Assembly (NCBI GenBank): GCA_963693085.1
Contig: OY856414.1
Coordinates: 261,110,001-261,174,000, forward strand
Direction of reading: 5' to 3'
Source: Alisma plantago-aquatica
Taxonomy: Eukaryota > Streptophyta > Magnoliopsida > Alismatales > Alismataceae
DNA: 64,000 bases
The notes beneath the pieces are model-generated. The model was not told the origin of the DNA. It did no database searches and saw nothing but the letters and a program-made list of their open reading frames with translations. The position numbers and the translations under genes were made by a program. Of the stretch, positions 25,423 to 37,249 are shown piece by piece. The first letter of the stretch is position 1, and each line of letters starts with the position of its first letter.

Positions 25423-25660
25423 GTTGATCAACTCATCACATGACTGATCGGCTCGCCATCAGACCAGTCGGTTGGGTGCCACCAGTCGATCGGTTGGCTC
25501 CTCCAACTGTTCGGTTCTCCTGGTCGTCGTGCATCTCATCATGGATGCCACTTGCTCGTATTGCTCCTCGAACCGGTCATCTACCGATCGACTCACTCCT
25601 TGAACTGATCGTCTCGAACGTCAACCGATCGGTTCACGCCTTGAACCGATTGTCTCAGCT
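25423..25660. promoter_or_regulatory. Second GAACCGATCGGTTC-type array in the element A leader
   Basis: About ten copies between primer site and gag, starting near 25423, 25442, 25462, 25484, 25504, 25570, 25582, 25602, 25622 and 25643, again about 20 bp apart. The core is the same as in the LTR array of this element. A short open frame here (25440-25727) is a by-product of the repeats. Confidence 0.75.
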
Positions 25661-26091
25661 GTCGTCAGGATGTCCTCCGTTCTTTGACATAACAGGAAAT
25701 AAAATTCTATCCTATTTTACATTGTAAAAATAGAAACCTTGAGTTACATTCGAGGGGAGCAAAGGTAGGAAAGAAATCTCAAATTATTTCGAGTTACATC
25801 AGGAATAGGAGAAGGAAGATCAGTGCGCAGACTGAGATGTAAGCAACCATATACAACCATACGCAGATAGGGTTTATTAGCCATAACCACGCTATACATC
25901 CACCACAAAACTCGTTTAAGGGCGACGCGTATCGAGTGCATTAATAATACATATCATATATGTAAATTGGGATTTGTGGATTTAGGATTGGACATGCATA
26001 AAGCCAATATTATTCACATCATATGCAATAAATAAAGGCGACAAACCAAAATCGATCATATCGATAATCCTAAAGTATAGAGCAGTTGACG

Positions 26092-26105
26092 TGGCTCTGA
26101 TACCA
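26092..26105 (-). other. Primer binding site of element A (tRNA-iMet)
   Basis: Minus strand TGGTATCAGAGCCA, the canonical plant initiator-Met complement, one base from the 5' LTR end. Confidence 0.95.
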
Positions 26106-26106
26106 A

Positions 26107-28354
26107 TGTTGGGTTTTAGGGGATCAGAGAAGGCAACGAAAACAAAAAATTTTCTCCTCCCCAAACCCAGAATAAGGAAAACACGTCAACGTCTATACAA
26201 TAGGAAATGATGGTTTGTGGAATCATACCTTGTCCCGAGGCTTGCTCGGAGACAATACCTCGCGGCTTGCGCGGTCTTCACCTCCAGTCTTGGACGGTGT
26301 CTGTGCAGCTCCTGGTCGCACTAGGACTGACGACTCCTGGTCTCACCGGGACTGTTAGGATTGACAGTTGTCCTCCGAGTGGCAGAAATCTCCTGCCTCT
26401 GAAGTAGTCCACACGGACCACATGGAACTCCAATCTCCTTGTCCCATAAGGAATTGGAAGGAGTCGCACCCTCCTATCAACATACTAGTCACTGACACAC
26501 TCTCCTGCCACCAATCACTTTCTGCAGTTGTCTTTCCCTTGCTGTGCCTCCCTTATCGGGTAGCACTTGCTCGGGCTCTCTCGGTTGTCAAAAACAGAGA
26601 CAATGACAACTTTACAGAGAAACTAATTGCACTGAGTTGTATTTTGAGAAGCCCCCAATACCCCTATATATAGGAGGGTCATGGGATAGGGTTCTCTATC
26701 CCGGGCAATGCGGGACTAAAGCAGGAGTAGAAGGGTTAGAGATTTTCCACAAAAACAACCAACTGCGCAACCTGAACTGATCGTTTCATTTATGAAACGG
26801 TCGGTTGGGGACCTGAGCCGGTCGCTTGACACCTCAACCGATCGATTTGTACCCATGAAACGGTCGGTTCACTTCTGAACCGGTTGGTGCGTGGTCCTGG
26901 TCAGTTCCCGATTGACTTTTCTTCTTTTGTTTCTAATTGGTACCTAATACCAATCCTTGTTCCAATAAAATTAGGCAAGTGAAACGAAAAGAAATTTCTC
27001 ACCAATCCTACTTTCCCAACTTGCTCAGTTGCATCAGTCGAACCGATCATTTCAACACTTGAAGCAATCGTTTCACCCTGTCCATGAGCCGATCGACTCA
27101 CCACCTGAGCCGATAGGTTCGCCAAGCTGAGCTGATCGGTTCATCACATGAGCCGATTGGTTGGGAGTGCAGATTGTGCAGAAATAGTCAATTGTAGTTT
27201 CAATCAATCTGATACTCTAATCAATCAGTCCAACGCCTTGAACATTATGATACTGAGCTATCAATTTATTGAGTGTTTAATTGAACTACTAAACTCCTTT
27301 AGTAATCAATCTAAACATTGTTTGTGGACAAAAAAACTCCTCTTCCAGGTTAAATCCTATGTGTGTGACCCTACAGGTCCATTTCACGTTGGCAGTGAAA
27401 GTCCATAACACTTATGACTTCACAAGCAAAGAGCAGTGCCTAGTCACACATCAGTGCTACCCAAGTGAAATACAAAGTTGGAGAACAACTTTCAATCCTA
27501 CAATCCGTCAATGGTGTTACAGTGAATGTATAATTCCTTTGTCACTGATATCCCGAATAAACTTGAGGCATGGAACAATCATCCTGTCAACGTTCATTCA
27601 CTTTCTTGATCTCAGAGTAGATTGGAAGAGATATGTATGACATCAATATCACATACTGATTCACACATGCGTGCACGCCTTTCTCAATCCTACTCATCAA
27701 GTGGCAATGAATATCAAACTCCCTCAGGAGAGACAAATCCCATATCTATCACTCAACCCTCAAAAGCCCCATGTGTCAAAGCCACCCAATCATCACCTTT
27801 ATAACAACCCATGTTTCAGGACTGCGTTTGATGATGTCAAAGTGTGCCCAATGACATGTGTTGAGTGTAGTGATTTCAAGTTAAAGAATCACACTCACCA
27901 CCATCACTGTGAGTACTAACTGTGACTACCATGTCATGGTTCCATGTGTCAAACTCACGGTGGGTCTGTCTGGTACACTTGTTCTCTAACAAGTACCTAT
28001 GTGTTTGGTTTGATATCTCTATATCATGACTAATGAGATTTTGTCATCAACCAACACCACAATCTAGTCTTGTGCGTCATTGTTGTCTATCTACCTTCCA
28101 CAATGACATCCGACTAGGGACATAACAAGAATGTACAAACTCTTAGCATCTGTATGATCTCATCATTCAGGTCCTGAACCTGAAGGCATACGTCATTGAG
28201 TACTGTCATTCTCTATACATTCAATATGTTCTATCACTATCTCATATGACTGAACCAGAAATAATTGGAAGCTTGCCTTTGATGTTTATCAAATCAATCT
28301 TAATGTATCCCACCAATCATTCCATGATTGGCTCTCAGGGCATACATACCAACA
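26107..28354 (-). repeat. Element A 5' LTR
   Basis: 2248 bp, TGTTGG to CCAACA, followed by duplication AATAG at 28355-28359. It carries the same palindrome arrays (26774-27164) and TATA box (26664-26673) as the 3' LTR. Confidence 0.95.
26774..27164. promoter_or_regulatory. U3 palindrome array of element A 5' LTR
   Basis: Same arrangement as 19961-20350, with a few point differences. It would lie upstream of the element's own transcription start (TATA at 26664-26673). Confidence 0.85.
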
Positions 28355-28359
28355 AATAG
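28355..28359. repeat. Target-site duplication AATAG, right of element A
   Basis: Matches 19289-19293. Confidence 0.95.
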
Positions 28360-29700
28360 TCCCTATCAATCACCATCTACCCTTATGAGGATCTATTGAC
28401 TCAGAAATAGGTAGGCATATATCTAGATAATACATGCATATGTTTCTATATTATCTTATCCCAGTATAGTTAGGGACAAGGAATGGTGTAGAGTATAAGG
28501 TTTGAGTGTTTTACCTTCTACTAGCTTTGTCTAACCACTAAACAAGACATTTTACTAACTGTATATGGAAAAGCACACATATTCACTTATATAGATCACA
28601 TAGGACTAGGGTAATGAAAATACAAAGGGAAGTAGGAGAAATAGAAAAGATTACACTAAGGAACTTAGAGACTCTCCACCACAAAGCCTCAAATCACCCA
28701 GTTTCCCTATTACATAGGTGGTTCCATAGCCCAAACAACAAAAGAAATAGGTAGAGAAGGAGAATAAGTAATAACACAACACTAGGAAAAAATATAAGCA
28801 TTTGACACAAATATTTTCTAACGTAGTATCATTTACATAGTATTGCCCCAAAAGGCCCACTGACAAACTTAGCAAGTCATAGTCAAGGAAATAACAAAAT
28901 AAGAAGGAGAAGAGAAGGAAAACACCACAAAGATCTATCCAAACTTCTCCTTCTCCACTTCTAGTCATATATAACCAAGCACCACCCTCCTCTAAGGTCT
29001 AAAGCATAGGAAATGGAGGTAGAATGGACAAACCCCTAAAGATCTAGGGTTTAAAAGTGAATGGAGGCAGAATGGAGTAGGGGGAGAATAAGTGGCAGAT
29101 ATAGTACCTAGAAGGTGGTAAAAAGGGGTAGCCTTTGACTCTTGGCCACCACTAGAGTATATATATGGGGATGGGGTGGCTAGGGTTTAGTGGAGGTAGT
29201 TTAGGAAATACACTATAGGAAGTAGTAGGGTTTCAGAGCAGAACAGTCATTGTAGGAGCAAAATGGCCATGCTTCCCCAAGGAGAAATATGGATAGATTT
29301 GGCAAAACATATTTAATGGGATGGAATGCCCATTTTCATGGATATGGAACAGTCATTGTAGGTAGATTCTTCCTATGGAGTGGCAATGTTGTTCTGGTGA
29401 GAAAGGTCATTCTAGTTGTGGTTGGAATTATTTTTGGAAATGGATTGGTTGGAACATAAAATGGCAAAAATGATCAATCAGGCATGGCCGCTCTATGTCT
29501 AGAATGGATGTTATAGGGCCTAGGATGGAACTTAGTTTTTTAATGAAGTTTTGTGGGATTTATGATAAGATCACAATGGAATGTGGAATTTTCCATTCTA
29601 GCACAGTCATTCTAAGGACAAAATGACCATTTTGTGACACGGATGTGGTATACTTGGTAATTGGAGGGAGGGGTCTTGGTGTTTGATTTTCTTTTGTCTT
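28360..29700 (-). mobile_element. LTR-like promoter relic next to element A
   Basis: No coding frames that I trust; 28651-28968 is low-complexity and hydrophobic. On the minus strand, TATA-like ATATATATAC lies at about 29157-29166, and 29236-29640 upstream holds repeated blocks such as 'cagtcattgtagg' and 'aaaatggccat', in the same layout as the LTRs of A, B and C. Ends were not found. It may be the other half of the old LTR interrupted by element A. Confidence 0.4.
29236..29640. promoter_or_regulatory. Irregular motif array (cagtcattctag / aaaatggccatttt)
   Basis: cagtcatt occurs near 29246, 29350 and 29602, with variants near 29405. aaaatggccat near 29261, gcccattttca near 29329 and aaatgaccatttt near 29622 are palindromic variants. 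Spacing is less regular than in element A. Confidence 0.5.
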
Positions 29701-30463
29701 TTTATTGTTGTTGTATGTTGATTATTTTTTTGGGAAAAGGATGAGCTTTAATCTTCTAAATGTCCATCTATGTTGTTTCTTGATTCAATTTGTTCTTTGA
29801 TCACTTGGGGGTTAGGTTAGGGTAGCTTTAGGGTCACTTAGGGATCCTCCATAGTTAGGGAAGTCCTAGGATCATCCTTCTTCTCTCCCTTACATAAATA
29901 AGTATCAGAGTACCTATAAAAGCATCCAAGATAAACCACAGGTGTGTTTGGGAAAAAATGATATTAATTGAAAAATAGTATGTATTATACATATGTTGTT
30001 GTGAATGAGGAGCAAAGTAACACCAGATTGAGACCCAAAACAGGCTCCATTAATGACATAAAAACATGGACTTCTATCTTAAGATCTAGGATCATGCATA
30101 TGGAACCTCAACAAATGTCATCCTTTTTTTTGCATAAAAATCTTGATTAGCTACTTTTTGAAGCTTGATACCTGCAGATGTCTTGTCCCCATCCTTGTAC
30201 AAAATAAATATAGGACAAGCCTAAATAGAGTTAAATTTTAAAATATAAATATACCTGAATAAGAAAGACAAAAATATATGGAGTAGAGGAAACATCTTTT
30301 AGTTAAAACTTTTATATCTCTATTGCCACCATTATACAATGAGTCCACTTTTATGAAACAAAACACCTTTTGATGGCATGAAGCATGTTATGTTGGTGTG
30401 ATGTGCCTTCTGTGTCATGCAATTCCTTCTATGTCATGAATTACCTTTATGACATGACGTGCT
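29701..30463. other. Unassigned AT-rich sequence
   Basis: I see no gene or repeat beyond general A+T richness. Confidence 0.4.
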
Positions 30464-30557
30464 TTATGTGGCATGAAATATCTTCTATAATGTGTACCAA
30501 AACACTTGTGTTATGTGGCATGAAATATCTTCTATAATGTGTATTGAAGCACTTATT
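30464..30557. repeat. 47-bp tandem duplication
   Basis: ttatgtggcatgaaatatct starts at 30464 and again at 30511. The two units are nearly identical. Weaker 'gtcatga' variants precede them from about 30370. Confidence 0.9.
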
Positions 30558-30740
30558 TTTTGTTAGGACTTGTCATAAAATATTAATTTTATGCCATGCT
30601 GACTCTTCGTCTTTCACTCATGTTTCTATTTATGTTTTTTTATGGTTTTATATCTTGTATAGCAAGGAATTATGATAAATGGTGAGATTCTAAATTATAT
30701 TCTAATATTCTAAAAAATTGAGTAGTATATCATTCAAAAA

Positions 30741-30888
30741 TTAGACATTTTGAAAATTAATACTAATATTTCTATTATATTTCATTAGTTCTATTTTAAA
30801 TTCAAAAAATAAAATTAGACATTTTGAAAATAAATATTGATATTTCTATTATATTTCATTAATTTTATTTTAAATTAAAAAAACATTA
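30741..30888. repeat. 74-bp tandem duplication, AT-rich
   Basis: ttagacattttgaaaa starts at 30741 and 30815, with matching downstream 'tctattatatttcatta'. Confidence 0.9.
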
Positions 30889-30989
30889 ATAATAAAATTA
30901 AAACGTGTAATGATCTACCTATGAGATATCTAAGGGAGTAAATCTACTACACTGAAGAAAAGAATACTTCAAATGCCATAATTCATAGT

Positions 30990-31033
30990 GTGTGTATATA
31001 TATACATAGATGTATATATATACATGTATAATA

Positions 31034-31074
<41 letters not shown>

Positions 31075-31152
31075 GTGTGTGTGTGTACATGTATATATGC
31101 TTACTTTTAATGAGATTGAGTTATTTTCAATATATATATATATATATATATA
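30990..31152. repeat. (TA)n/(GT)n microsatellite cluster
   Basis: TA runs near 31037-31070 and 31130-31152 with GT between them. The frame 30919-31173 is made of these repeats and is not a gene. Confidence 0.9.
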
Positions 31153-31309
31153 TTGATGGGTGAGAACATGCAACCCTCTTCAATTCTCATTTGCACATAA
31201 CCTCCATGGTTTTTCAATTCCCTTTGGCCCCTTGACTCCTAGAGTGATGTACTTTTGTTTCACTTAGAAGGGGGACAACGGATTTGCCTTCGGCTCCATG
31301 CGATATATG

Positions 31310-31480
31310 GTATAATATTAATATTAATATTATATAGTTTCATGTATTTATATGTATCTAGATTAATATGTATATATATCCTTATATATGTTTGTATTCA
31401 TATATATACATATATATACATACATGTATATATACATACATACATCTACACATATATACATATCTATTTGTATCTATATT
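31310..31480. repeat. Degenerate TA/ATACA microsatellite
   Basis: Imperfect tata and cata repeats. The apparent 118-aa frame at 31255-31611 is largely their translation (Tyr/Ile rich). Confidence 0.8.
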
Positions 31481-32095
31481 ATAAATGGGAGGACTATGAG
31501 CCTTGCAATCCACAAACCACAAGCAACCCAATAGGAAAAGCCCATCACCCCTTCTTTCTTTTCCACAGATGCATATGGAAGCAGAGAGGTTCCCTAGAGA
31601 GCCAACACTAATGAGGAGGGCTCTCTAGTTTCTAAGGATTTGTAGGTGGATGCATGCATCCTAGGCCTCACAATCTGGTTTTGCCTAGGCATCAACACCT
31701 CCTCACCTTGTAGGGGTAGCATGACCACAACGTTGTAGCTCCCCTATTCTACAAGAACATCATATTGCTTCCTGCACACCTCTATAGTGAGGCTTGGCAT
31801 ATCCCACCTTGCCCCACACATCTAGGGACCACTCTGGAAAGTATGTTGTAGTCTCATTCACTTTGGCTGACTTGTCTCTAGCCTATTAAAGGACCCTAAC
31901 AAAATTTCCCCAACTTCAACTTCTCTTACTCTGTCATCATTGTTTACCTTCTCCCCTTCTTCATCTCTCTTTTTCTTCTATCATTTTTTTACACCAGTAT
32001 GTATGAGTTCCATAAAATCTAAAGGAATGATAGGCTTTAAATTACTCCATGTTAGAGATATTCCTTGAGTGTATCAATTTGGAAATGGTTGTTAT

Positions 32096-32563
32096 CAGGG
32101 GTGAGCATCAATTCTAAACCAGACTGGAATGATGAAAACTCAATTAGCATAAATTGTTAGATTAGGCTAATTTAGAATATGATTGGACCAGACTGTTTAA
32201 AAGAGACTGTAAAAATACTGTTTATATGTTTTAATACTTATATAATGGTAACCTTTATATTGTTATACAACTTTTGACATTAATAAAATGACAATATCAA
32301 ATAAATACATTGGTTTTGTTTATATGAGCAATTTTTGTGTGCCTTTGACTTAACATAACTACAATTAATTGTATTTTATACGTAATTTATCTCAGTAGGA
32401 TTCACAGTCTGACTGGTCTTGGGCCGTACTAGCTCAAAGATTGAACTTTCAAGATTTTTGGACTACAAACTAGACCAAACTTGTTATGATTTAGCACTAT
32501 ACCAGACTGAATGGTCTAGTCTAGATCACTTTAACACTTCAGGTTGATACTTTCTCACCCCTA
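32096..32563. mobile_element. hAT-like MITE
   Basis: About 468 bp with inverted ends: CAGGGGTGAG at the left, TAGGGGTGAG (complement) at the right, each followed within 20 bp by ATCAA. Subterminal copies of ccagactg, cagtctg and gaccagactg in both orientations are typical of plant hAT MITEs. There is no coding capacity. I do not see a clear 8-bp target duplication, so age or misplaced ends are possible. Confidence 0.5.
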
Positions 32564-33233
32564 AAAGTCACTACATTGCCCTTTCAATGATGACTTCCCA
32601 AAACTGCTCATAATATTAAACAAGGAAGGTGCATTTTTATTAGGTGTTTAACCCATCAAACTAAGCCAAAACCTAATGAAACTTTTTCTCTTGATTTAAA
32701 TATGCCTCTTTTAAAATTAGAGAGTTTTCATATTCAATAGAGTCAACTAGTAATTAACAAACATGCCACAATTTAACCAAAAATAACAGTTCCAAAATCT
32801 TACTACCTTCCATTATGTATCAACCTTACCAAAAAAGCCTCCAAAGTTAATGGCATTATTTTCTGCAAAACCTATCTTGTTTTACTTAGTATCTCCAAAA
32901 GAATTGGATTAAAACACTTACTAAAATTAAAAATAAATTACACAAATTTCTCAAAATATAACAATATTGTCTTGAAAATCACTATAATATTCTTTAAAAC
33001 CAAAAGTTAGGAACCTCAATCTTACCATGTTCTACATTAAATCTGAACTCTTTTCAATACCATCTTCATCGCTTAATAAATAACTCATTTATCATCTCTC
33101 CAATTACTTCATCTTTCACTTTATCAATTTTTTTCCTATTGAAAAGATAATTAGAACTCATCAAACTTTTTCCTCTTTTGTATATTTATCAAGGAAACTA
33201 TTGGTATGTATTCCCTGAGAGCCAATCATATAA
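32564..33233. other. Unassigned AT-rich sequence
   Basis: No supported feature. Confidence 0.4.
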
Positions 33234-34547
33234 TGTTTGGAATGTGACATTAGATACTTGATTTAGTAATAATAAAGGTAAGAAACGTATGAAGTAAAAT
33301 TGAATTGACATTAGATAATATAATACTACAAAATGAATCATTAAAGGATACTTGAGTATTATATTATACAAGGAAACCCTCAATTTATATATTAGTATAT
33401 GTATAATTGTATTCATATGCATATTTGATGCCTAATTATTAGCATATGATTATATTGATGTCCTCTTCATGATAAATGAAACTAGTAGTTTTCCCACTTT
33501 TAGGGCATAATATGGAATTATGTGGTGCATAATGTATCTTACTACTTTTATGTATGTAAAACCTTAACATATATAAACTTAATGACAATCAAGGAATAAT
33601 ATCACTACTTAGGATGCAAATGAAGTAAAATAATAATAAATATAATTTAATAAGCCATTCCAAGACAATAGTAACCAATATCATTATAAACTTTTAGATC
33701 ACTCTCTTGATTGAATCTTGGAGTTGTATACATGGAATGTCTGGGTTTTATATGATTTTATTCAAGGTACAAATTTCTATGATATATGGAAAGCTTATTC
33801 TATTTTGAAAGCATGCATAGTAGATAGGATGTCTGGTCTAAAATCATTTTAAAACTTTAGCCTTCTTCCTTGAAAATTCACCAACAAACAAAATTTGAAC
33901 AAATATCACATTGTTTAAGTGTCAAAAAGGGAAGGTTGGTGTCCATTAGTTTAGTGTAATTACACTTCCACACCTTTGCAAAGAGTTAAAGGACATAGGG
34001 TCCTTAATATACTAGGAAATTTAGTTGGTGTAGTGTCATTCTTCATATGAGAGAAAACATGGCTTTGTCAACAAACACACATTGACATGTGATATCTATT
34101 TGAAATTTTGAATTACTAGTCATAAAATTGATGTTGAATCCTTTTGATGTTCAAAATCCTATTCCTAATCGATACTTTCCTAGTTTTCTTAATTCTTTTC
34201 ATTTTTTGTCATAAAAATCCTTTGTAGCAAGGTTCATACTTTTCGTTTTAAAATATCATTTTTTACTAGTGATTTGACTGACCCATATTTCCCTTATTAG
34301 AGTCATGTGTGGTTTTGTTTCCTCTAGTAATTCATGGACATGTGATCAAAGCAAGGCCTAGAAGAGGCATGCAAGAGATGTCCCCTATTGAAGAGTAGAT
34401 AGAAAATCAATGCCTATTCTCAAATTTTTTTAATTGTATGTATAAGCTTATGTGTATGTGATGTAAATCATAATTGTAAGAATATTTGTTTATAATTTAT
34501 GATCAATTATGTAAATATTTAAACATAAGAATCACATATTTACAACA
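33234..34547 (+). mobile_element. LTR-like unit, copy 2 (5' LTR of unclassified element)
   Basis: Direct-repeat partner of 1925-3252. It begins TGTTTGG, ends ACAACA and is followed at once by a primer-site-like sequence, so orientation is plus. The left end is approximate. Confidence 0.5.
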
Positions 34548-34559
34548 TGGTATTAGATC
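34548..34559 (+). other. Primer-binding-site-like sequence
   Basis: tggtattagatc, 10 of 12 positions equal to the tRNA-iMet complement TGGTATCAGAGC, directly after an LTR-like end ACAACA. Confidence 0.55.
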
Positions 34560-36720
34560 TATAAATAGTCGGTGCTCATGCATGTCTCCTGAAAATTATG
34601 GTTAGTTTGGAATGGAAATGGACTTACAAAATAGTTACAACAAACCCTAGTATCATTGGCTCAATGATTAGGATATATCTAGACTATAATAAGGAAATGC
34701 TTAGAGCCTCGATTGTACCTTAATATAGAAACTCATGAAAAATACCTTTCTCACCTACTAGATTTTGGGCTCCCCTAGGTGTAATGTGTCAAGTAGTTGG
34801 GACAATAAAGTCATAGGAACTAGAATTTATACGTCAAGTGATTGTGACTTGGTTCTCGCATTAATTTTAATAAGTTTTGAAATTTTCATCAAAAGGATTT
34901 CCCTTTGGGAAATTACTTTCTTTATAATACAATATGTACAAAAAATGATTTTATGGACACTTATTGATTATTTCTTGAGCTAAGTCACAATCAAGGAGGT
35001 ATGAGAAAATCCTATAGGAGAAAATTGGAGTTGGTTAAGGATACTATATTGTAGTCGATATGCCTATTTAATTTCTAGTTGAATCGTTTCAAGGGATGGA
35101 GATTAGTACCTGATTAAGATTATCCATTGATATACTATCAACCTCTTTTCTTCTCTAATTAGTTTCTCAAATTGAATATACTAGAAGATGAGAATTTAAC
35201 TATATTTTGTTGATTTTTGAACATGGACCTGTCTGGAGGTGGTCTCTAGACATCAAGGTTTGAGGAGGATGGTTTCCTGAATGTCAATCCAAATCACCAA
35301 AATTCCAAGACTAATGACATGGATAACTCTTTTCGTCAATCTTACTATCTTGATTAGAACTACCACCTATCACATTGCATACGAAAAGGATGTTGATCTA
35401 GGTGATTGTGGTAAAGGTCATGACATGAGGGCTTTTAGGTTGGCAGACCTAGGCTTGCAAGAGGTACTTAGAGCTTTTAGGGCAACAAAGGGTGAGGCCA
35501 GTGATGGTAGGGTCCATAGACCTTCATATTTAGGTGCAAAGGTCATGGAGGAACAAGGAAGAGGTGTTAGATTGCTTATGGGCATCAAGAGGGTGGCTAA
35601 GGTAAGCCTGTTGTTGAGATGTTATTTAGTTACATGTATCTTGCTAGCAATACGGGGCATGTTTAGTCATCGATGATGGAGGATCCTATGTAGGTGGAAA
35701 CTTTCTCCTTCATCCAGGGTGGCTAGGTGAGAAGACGACATAATACTATGATCTAAAGTGTAATGGAGGATTTGAGGAGAACTTAGTTTGGGTTGTCAAT
35801 GAGGTGTTCTAGGCTGAGGTGATTGGTGTTTCAGAATTGAAATTAATAGTCCAATAGCTAGGATCAGTAGAGGTCTCATTAGCAACCTTCATCTACCTAG
35901 AAGTAGTGGTGTTCTTGCTAGAATAGCCAAAGGCAATGGTGCGACCCTAGTCTTTGATTCCTATGGTTTTTTTTCAGAATCATTGAAGTACCATGCAAGT
36001 TGCATATTAGAAGGGGTGAGTGTTTCATCAGAAGACAATGCAACTGAGTGTAGTTAAAGAGGGGGAAGTTGTTGGAGGATGCAACACCATATTACAAAGG
36101 TGATATAGTGAGGAGGAAGAGGAAAATTGGTGAGCGAAGCAGGGAAAATCTATGGCAAGGAGTTGGATCTACTGTGTGGAGCCTCTTAAGTGCCACCGCT
36201 GCTAACTGTGGTTGGGTGGTAGATGATCCCATTTCTTAGTTTCCTGAGCAAGGATGAGTGTGGGGATTGATATAAGAGAGGATGTTAGGATTTTGAGGGT
36301 GGTGATGATGTGAAGGGGTTGGGGGAGAGAAAGACATTGCTCCCTTTAACACAAGCATTATGTTGGGGAGATGGGTTTATCATCTAAAACAAATAGCCAA
36401 ATCAAGTGGTAATTACTCCCTCTTGCTAATTACTCCACCATTTCATAAATTCAAAATGATAAGTCCTTATTTAATCATAATTTGTCCAAATGTCTATTCT
36501 TGTTAATTTAATAAGGAACTTATGAAATCCTCTATCCAAAGCCCCATCTATACTATTAAATCTTATCTTAAATCACTCATTAATTCATGATATTTAAGTA
36601 CTATTTTCATTTGATTCCAAAGGAAATATTTGTGAAATCGAGGGTGTGTAGGTAAATAAAGATCAAATCAATGTAATTGGGTGCAAATACTTTGGTTTGC
36701 ACAAATGATTCACTACGTAA
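34560..36720 (+). pseudogene. Internal region of unclassified LTR element, copy 2
   Basis: 35190-36720 is the inverted partner of 1-1530. The longest frame is 35281-35676 (131 aa, with a basic segment around YLGAKVMEEQGRGVRLLMGI). A second stretch that both copies preserve (near 35900-36050) reads LARIAKGNGATLVFDSYGFF in this copy. I do not recognise the product, and no RT, integrase or zinc knuckle is visible, so it may be a non-autonomous element or an element carrying host sequence. Confidence 0.45.
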
Positions 36721-37249
36721 AATGGGAGGAAATATTAGCATATATTTCTCTAAAGAGGAGAGTGAAATCAATTAGATAAAAGAAACACAATCAAAGTGTA
36801 ATCATATCAAAGAATATGACCATTAATCAAAATAACTAAATGAGACATCAAGCGAAGGGCTATCTTAAAATGGGATCAAGTTATGAAATAAAAGCATGAG
36901 TTACATATCAGAATAGGTTTTGTACCCAAAATTTGGTATGTTACAGTCCTAATAAAATTCATTAAATTAAGGGTTTGAATTACTTAAAATAAATATGGGG
37001 TATATGGTGATAAACCCCCTAATCCCCAGCCTCTTCATTAATTGAATTGAAAATCAACTTAACTAGTTTTATTTGGCAATTTCCTTTCCCTTTTTAGCTT
37101 TAATTATTCTCTACAAATTGAATTTTAAATATTACTCTTAGTAATTGGTTAAAATAAAATTCCTAATCATGTTGTTCCATGGGATTGACCATTTTCAGTT
37201 CTACAATTAACTTGTTCACTTATGGGCTCATTGATTTCCACTTTAAAGT

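Larger units (their letters stand above)
19294..28354 (-). mobile_element. Element A: complete Ty1/copia retrotransposon
   Basis: 9061 bp, minus orientation, bounded by the perfect duplication AATAG. It has two LTRs of about 2.25 kb that begin TGTTGG and end CCAACA, a perfect tRNA-iMet primer site next to the 5' LTR and a purine tract next to the 3' LTR. The interior (21541-26106) holds a degenerate copia Gag and RT/RNase H. The LTRs differ by roughly 6% over the first 280 bp compared by eye, mostly transitions, so it is the youngest datable insertion in the window. It belongs to the same family as element B, since LTR blocks and the leader are homologous. Confidence 0.95.

Noticed and set aside
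30919..31611. Tyr/Ile-rich frames of 84 and 118 aa
   Set aside because: Translations of TA and CATA microsatellites.
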